Shown in pieces: positions 6,433 to 9,525 of a stretch of 9,525 nt of DNA; position 1 is the first letter of the stretch, and every line of letters starts with the position of its first letter. The stretch covers positions 1 through 9,525 of the forward strand of contig JBDTLH010000344.1 in NCBI GenBank assembly GCA_039934875.1, written 5' to 3'. The DNA is from JBDTLH01 sp039934875. GTDB lineage: Bacteria; Acidobacteriota; Terriglobia; Terriglobales; Acidobacteriaceae. The notes beneath the pieces were generated by a model, which worked only from the letters and a program-made list of their open reading frames with translations, made no database searches and was not told where the DNA came from. The position numbers and the translations under genes are program-made.

Positions 6433-9400
6433 ATGCACCGAATCAGCACTGCGCGACTCAGAAACTCCTTGCTTGCAGTCTTCCTGCTCGCCATGTTGGC
6501 CTTCCTTACGCCTGCCTTCTCGCAAAGCACGTCCACATCCGGATCGATAAAGGGCAACATCACTGATCCCCAGGGCGCAGCGGTGCCCGGCGCCACAGTT
6601 GTGACCACCAACACTGGCACCGGGTTTTCGCGGACCGTCACCAGCGGCGGCCAGGGCGAGTTTACGGTCGCCGATATTCCCATTGGCAGCTACGGGGTCA
6701 CCATCACCAAGCCCGGGTTCAAGGAGTTCGATCTCAAGAATGTGATCGTCAACGTTTCCAACATCTCGAACGTGATCGCCAACCTTCAATTGGGCAATGT
6801 GAGTGAGCAGGTCACGGTCGAAGCCAGTGCCATCCAGGTGCAGACTTCCTCCGCTGCGGTTGGGGAGGTGGTTGATGGACGTCAAGTTGCCGAGTTGCCG
6901 CTCAATGGCAGCAACTTTGTGGAATTGACCCAGCTTCAACCCGGCGTCTCCCACGCCAACAATTTTTCTACCGCGAATAAAGGGCTGCTGGGCGGCGTGG
7001 ATTTTTCCGTCAACGGCAATCCGGTCACCAACAATTTGTTCCTGATTGACGGGGCAACCAACAACGATGTGGGGTCGAACCGCACCATTCTGGTCTATCC
7101 GTCAGTGGATGCGATCGCCGAATTCAAAATGCTGCGCAACTCTTACGGTCCGGAATATGGACAGGCATCGGGCGCGGTCATCAGCATTGTGACCAAAGGC
7201 GGCACCAACCAGTTCCACGGCACGGTCACTTATTACGGGCGCAATGACGCTGTCGGCGCGGAAGACTACTTCGCCAAAGAGCACAATAACGCAGTCGTGG
7301 CGGCGGGCGGAAGGCTGCCGCACAATGGAAAAGATGAGCTGCGCCGCAATGACGTGATCTGGTCACTCGGCGGTCCCATCAAGAAGGACAAGCTATTTTT
7401 CTTCGTCAGCCAGGAATTTAATCGGGAGATCCAAGGATACACCCGCTCCTCCTGCGTCCCCAGCGCCGCGGAACTGTCGGGCGATTTCAGCGGCGGCACG
7501 AGTTGCGGCGCGGCCCTCCCCACCGGCATCCCGGTTGCGGACCAGGCGCCGGGCAATCCTCTGAAGATCGCCAATCCTTCTCCCGCTGGTTTATTGATCG
7601 GCCAGTTGCTGCCCACTCCCAACACTCCGCCGAGCGTTGCCACCGGAGGCAACAATTGGTTTCTCTCGACTGGCTCTCCCCTGAATTTTCGCGAAGAGAA
7701 CGCCCGCGTTGACTACAACGTGGCAGCCAACCAATTACTCACCTTCCGCTATACCCAGGACCACTGGGTAAATCCCGCCCCTAATACCGCACCCAACGGT
7801 TATCTCTGGGGTGATGATCCGTTCCCGGCGGTCGAAGGGAACTGGTCGCAGCCCTCTAAGAGCGCGATTGCTAAATTGACCTCGACCATCGGCAGTTCGA
7901 TGGTGAACGAGGCGCAATTCTCGTACGCGGGAAACGCTATTGTTACCACTGCCGGGGGTAGCACTCCAGGCTTGGCGCAGAAGATCAACGGCGCCTTCCC
8001 GACGGTATTCCCCGGCTCCGTCAAGGGACTCAATGGCATTCCGACTATCTGGGGCGGTCTCGGCGCCTATGGCAATGGGGCGAACCTCTGGTCGATCGCT
8101 CCTTATGCCAACAACATGGACCTCTACACCGTGCGCGACGACATCTCCAAGATCAAAGGCTCGCACGCGATCAAGGCTGGCGTCTTCCTGAGCTTTAATG
8201 CCAAGAACGAAAATCAATACGGTGGTCAGGACCGCCCCGCCTTCAGCACCGCCGACGCCGCATGGGCGATTAGCAATCCCACAGGCAACCAGTTAGCGGA
8301 TCTGCTGCTTCCCGGTCAGGCCTTCAGCATGGGCGAGCAGAACATCAACCCAGTGGACCAGGCGCGCTGGCGCGATTACGAATTTTACGTCGGCGATACC
8401 TGGAAGGCGAAGCCGAACCTCACGATTGAGTATGGCGCACGCTACTCCTTCTATCGTGAGCCGGTGGATGCCACCAATGCAGTCGGGATATTTTCTCCTG
8501 CCGCATTCGACCCGGCCGCCATCAATGTCCCCGGTCCGGGCGGCACCACTGGGCCCAATATCTGCAACGGCATTGTTGTGGTACCTGGTACTACCTTCTG
8601 TCAGCAGGCGGCGAACCTGACTGGTTTTGCTTACACCGCCGGCACTCCTTCCCCATATGGACGGGCGCTGGTTCCCAACGCCAACCACGACATTGCGCCC
8701 CGCCTCGGCATAAGCTGGGACCCGTTCAACACGGGAAAAACCGCGATCCGCGCCGGCGTGGGGCAGTTTTATCAACGCGAGCGGGTCAGCACACAGGTGG
8801 GAATTTCCAACTCGCCGCCGTTCGCGATCACCGTCAACTCCAACCGCACTCTCGATGCAGTGCCTCCGGCCAGCACCATCGTTTACGGCGGGGGCGGCTC
8901 AAATTCGAGAAACCCACGTTCCGTGACGCCAAATTCATGGCAGTGGAACCTCATGGTTGAGCAGGAGCTGGCCAAGAATACCGCCCTCGAAGTCGGATAT
9001 ATCGGCAACAAGGGCATCCATCTGACCTCGATCTATGACCAGAACGCGACCAACGACCGGGCGAATGGCGCCTTCAACGCGAACGGCGCATTGAACCCAT
9101 TCCGCCCCTATCCCACCTTCGGCGCGATCTATACCGCGGACCGCAACGGCTGGTCGAATTACCACGCATTGCAAGTCCTCTTCCGCACTCGCTGGGAAGA
9201 TCACGTCAACGTGCAGGTGGCCTACACCTGGTCGCACTCCATCTCCAACATTGATCTGGCGGCCAGCAACGGCCTCGGCGCCAACGCCTCCAACATCACC
9301 GACCCTTTGAATCCAAATCTGGACAAAGGCAACTCCACCATCAACCGTCCGCAGATGCTGGTGACCAACGCCACTTTCTATCTGCCCAAGTTGAATGGCG

Positions 9401-9525
9401 CCAATGGCCTTGAAAGAAATGTCCTGGGAGGATGGGAATTGGCTACCATCGCCTCCTTTGAGGATGGAAACTCCATCACCGCTTATGCGGTCACCAATGG
9501 TCAGTTCTCCAATCTGTTCGGCACC
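6433..9525 (+). CDS. Oar-like TonB-dependent outer-membrane receptor, 3'-truncated by window edge
   Basis: The frame is open from the ATG at 6433 to the end of the window: 1031 codons, no stop. It encodes an outer-membrane beta-barrel receptor expected to import a large substrate, probably a glycan, using TonB energy. A signal peptide (residues 1-30, hydrophobic NSLLAVFLLAMLAFL, likely cleavage after AFS) is followed by a carboxypeptidase-regulatory-like beta-sandwich (about 37-120, with GNITDPQGAAVPGATV and a GEFTVADIPIGSY segment). A plug domain follows (about 125-265, with ELPLNGSNFVEL, VNGNPVTNNLFLIDGA and GQASGAVISIVTKGGTN). The rest is barrel strands, with late family features such as NSWQWNLMVEQEL, LEVGYIGNKG and YTWSHSISN. 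Family members are usually somewhat over 1,000 residues, so probably only the last part of the barrel is missing. It is divergent from the LacI-type gene and preceded by operator-like repeats, so it is probably that regulator's target. The transported substrate is not evident; mannan or manno-oligosaccharide is inferred from the neighbouring mannosidase. Confidence 0.93.
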   Translation, partial: MHRISTARLRNSLLAVFLLAMLAFLTPAFSQSTSTSGSIKGNITDPQGAAVPGATVVTTNTGTGFSRTVTSGGQGEFTVADIPIGSYGVTITKPGFKEFDLKNVIVNVSNISNVIANLQLGNVSEQVTVEASAIQVQTSSAAVGEVVDGRQVAELPLNGSNFVELTQLQPGVSHANNFSTANKGLLGGVDFSVNGNPVTNNLFLIDGATNNDVGSNRTILVYPSVDAIAEFKMLRNSYGPEYGQASGAVISIVTKGGTNQFHGTVTYYGRNDAVGAEDYFAKEHNNAVVAAGGRLPHNGKDELRRNDVIWSLGGPIKKDKLFFFVSQEFNREIQGYTRSSCVPSAAELSGDFSGGTSCGAALPTGIPVADQAPGNPLKIANPSPAGLLIGQLLPTPNTPPSVATGGNNWFLSTGSPLNFREENARVDYNVAANQLLTFRYTQDHWVNPAPNTAPNGYLWGDDPFPAVEGNWSQPSKSAIAKLTSTIGSSMVNEAQFSYAGNAIVTTAGGSTPGLAQKINGAFPTVFPGSVKGLNGIPTIWGGLGAYGNGANLWSIAPYANNMDLYTVRDDISKIKGSHAIKAGVFLSFNAKNENQYGGQDRPAFSTADAAWAISNPTGNQLADLLLPGQAFSMGEQNINPVDQARWRDYEFYVGDTWKAKPNLTIEYGARYSFYREPVDATNAVGIFSPAAFDPAAINVPGPGGTTGPNICNGIVVVPGTTFCQQAANLTGFAYTAGTPSPYGRALVPNANHDIAPRLGISWDPFNTGKTAIRAGVGQFYQRERVSTQVGISNSPPFAITVNSNRTLDAVPPASTIVYGGGGSNSRNPRSVTPNSWQWNLMVEQELAKNTALEVGYIGNKGIHLTSIYDQNATNDRANGAFNANGALNPFRPYPTFGAIYTADRNGWSNYHALQVLFRTRWEDHVNVQVAYTWSHSISNIDLAASNGLGANASNITDPLNPNLDKGNSTINRPQMLVTNATFYLPKLNGANGLERNVLGGWELATIASFEDGNSITAYAVTNGQFSNLFGT

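Noticed and set aside
6334..6954. 206-residue minus-strand frame across the TonB receptor start and operator region
   Set aside because: It is antisense to the signal peptide and carboxypeptidase-like domain of the receptor and shows no own domain or ribosome site.

Overview
The window looks like a chromosomal segment of an Acidobacteriota (Terriglobia-type) genome. This is an inference from gene content: a very large Oar-like TonB-dependent receptor with an N-terminal carboxypeptidase-regulatory-like domain, a multihaem c-type cytochrome of the type common in that phylum, and fairly GC-rich coding sequence with long antisense shadow frames. No rRNA, tRNA, CRISPR array, IS element or phage gene is visible.

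Layout. (1) 3-944, plus strand: the 3' part of a multihaem cytochrome c with six CXXCH motifs; its N-terminus lies outside the window. (2) 945-1091: a short convergent intergenic region with a perfect 9-bp inverted repeat and two copies of a 15-bp direct repeat. (3) 1092-2312, minus strand: a membrane-anchored DUF3179-family protein. Its frame is interrupted by one TGA exactly where the first Cys of the family's CxxC motif is expected. A hairpin directly downstream of the TGA has the apical loop GGUCU, the same loop bases as in the Escherichia coli fdhF SECIS element. I read it as one selenoprotein gene with a UxxC motif, not as two ORFs or a pseudogene. (4) 2313-2396: a short divergent promoter region. 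(5) 2397-5066, plus strand: a secreted GH2 beta-mannosidase. (6) 5063-6193, minus strand: a LacI-family regulator that converges on the mannosidase gene; the two share the TTAA stop tetranucleotide. (7) 6194-6432: a divergent regulatory region with repeated TTAAGCG half-sites, one of which forms a LacI-type pseudopalindrome. (8) 6433 to the window end, plus strand: the Oar-like TonB-dependent receptor, cut off at the right edge.

Genes 5, 6 and 8 plausibly form a small glycan-use locus: the receptor brings in an oligosaccharide, the periplasmic mannosidase trims beta-mannosides, and the LacI protein senses a product and controls the receptor promoter. The cytochrome and the DUF3179 protein are probably unrelated to that locus. 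The most notable item is the candidate selenocysteine codon with its SECIS-like hairpin in the DUF3179 gene.
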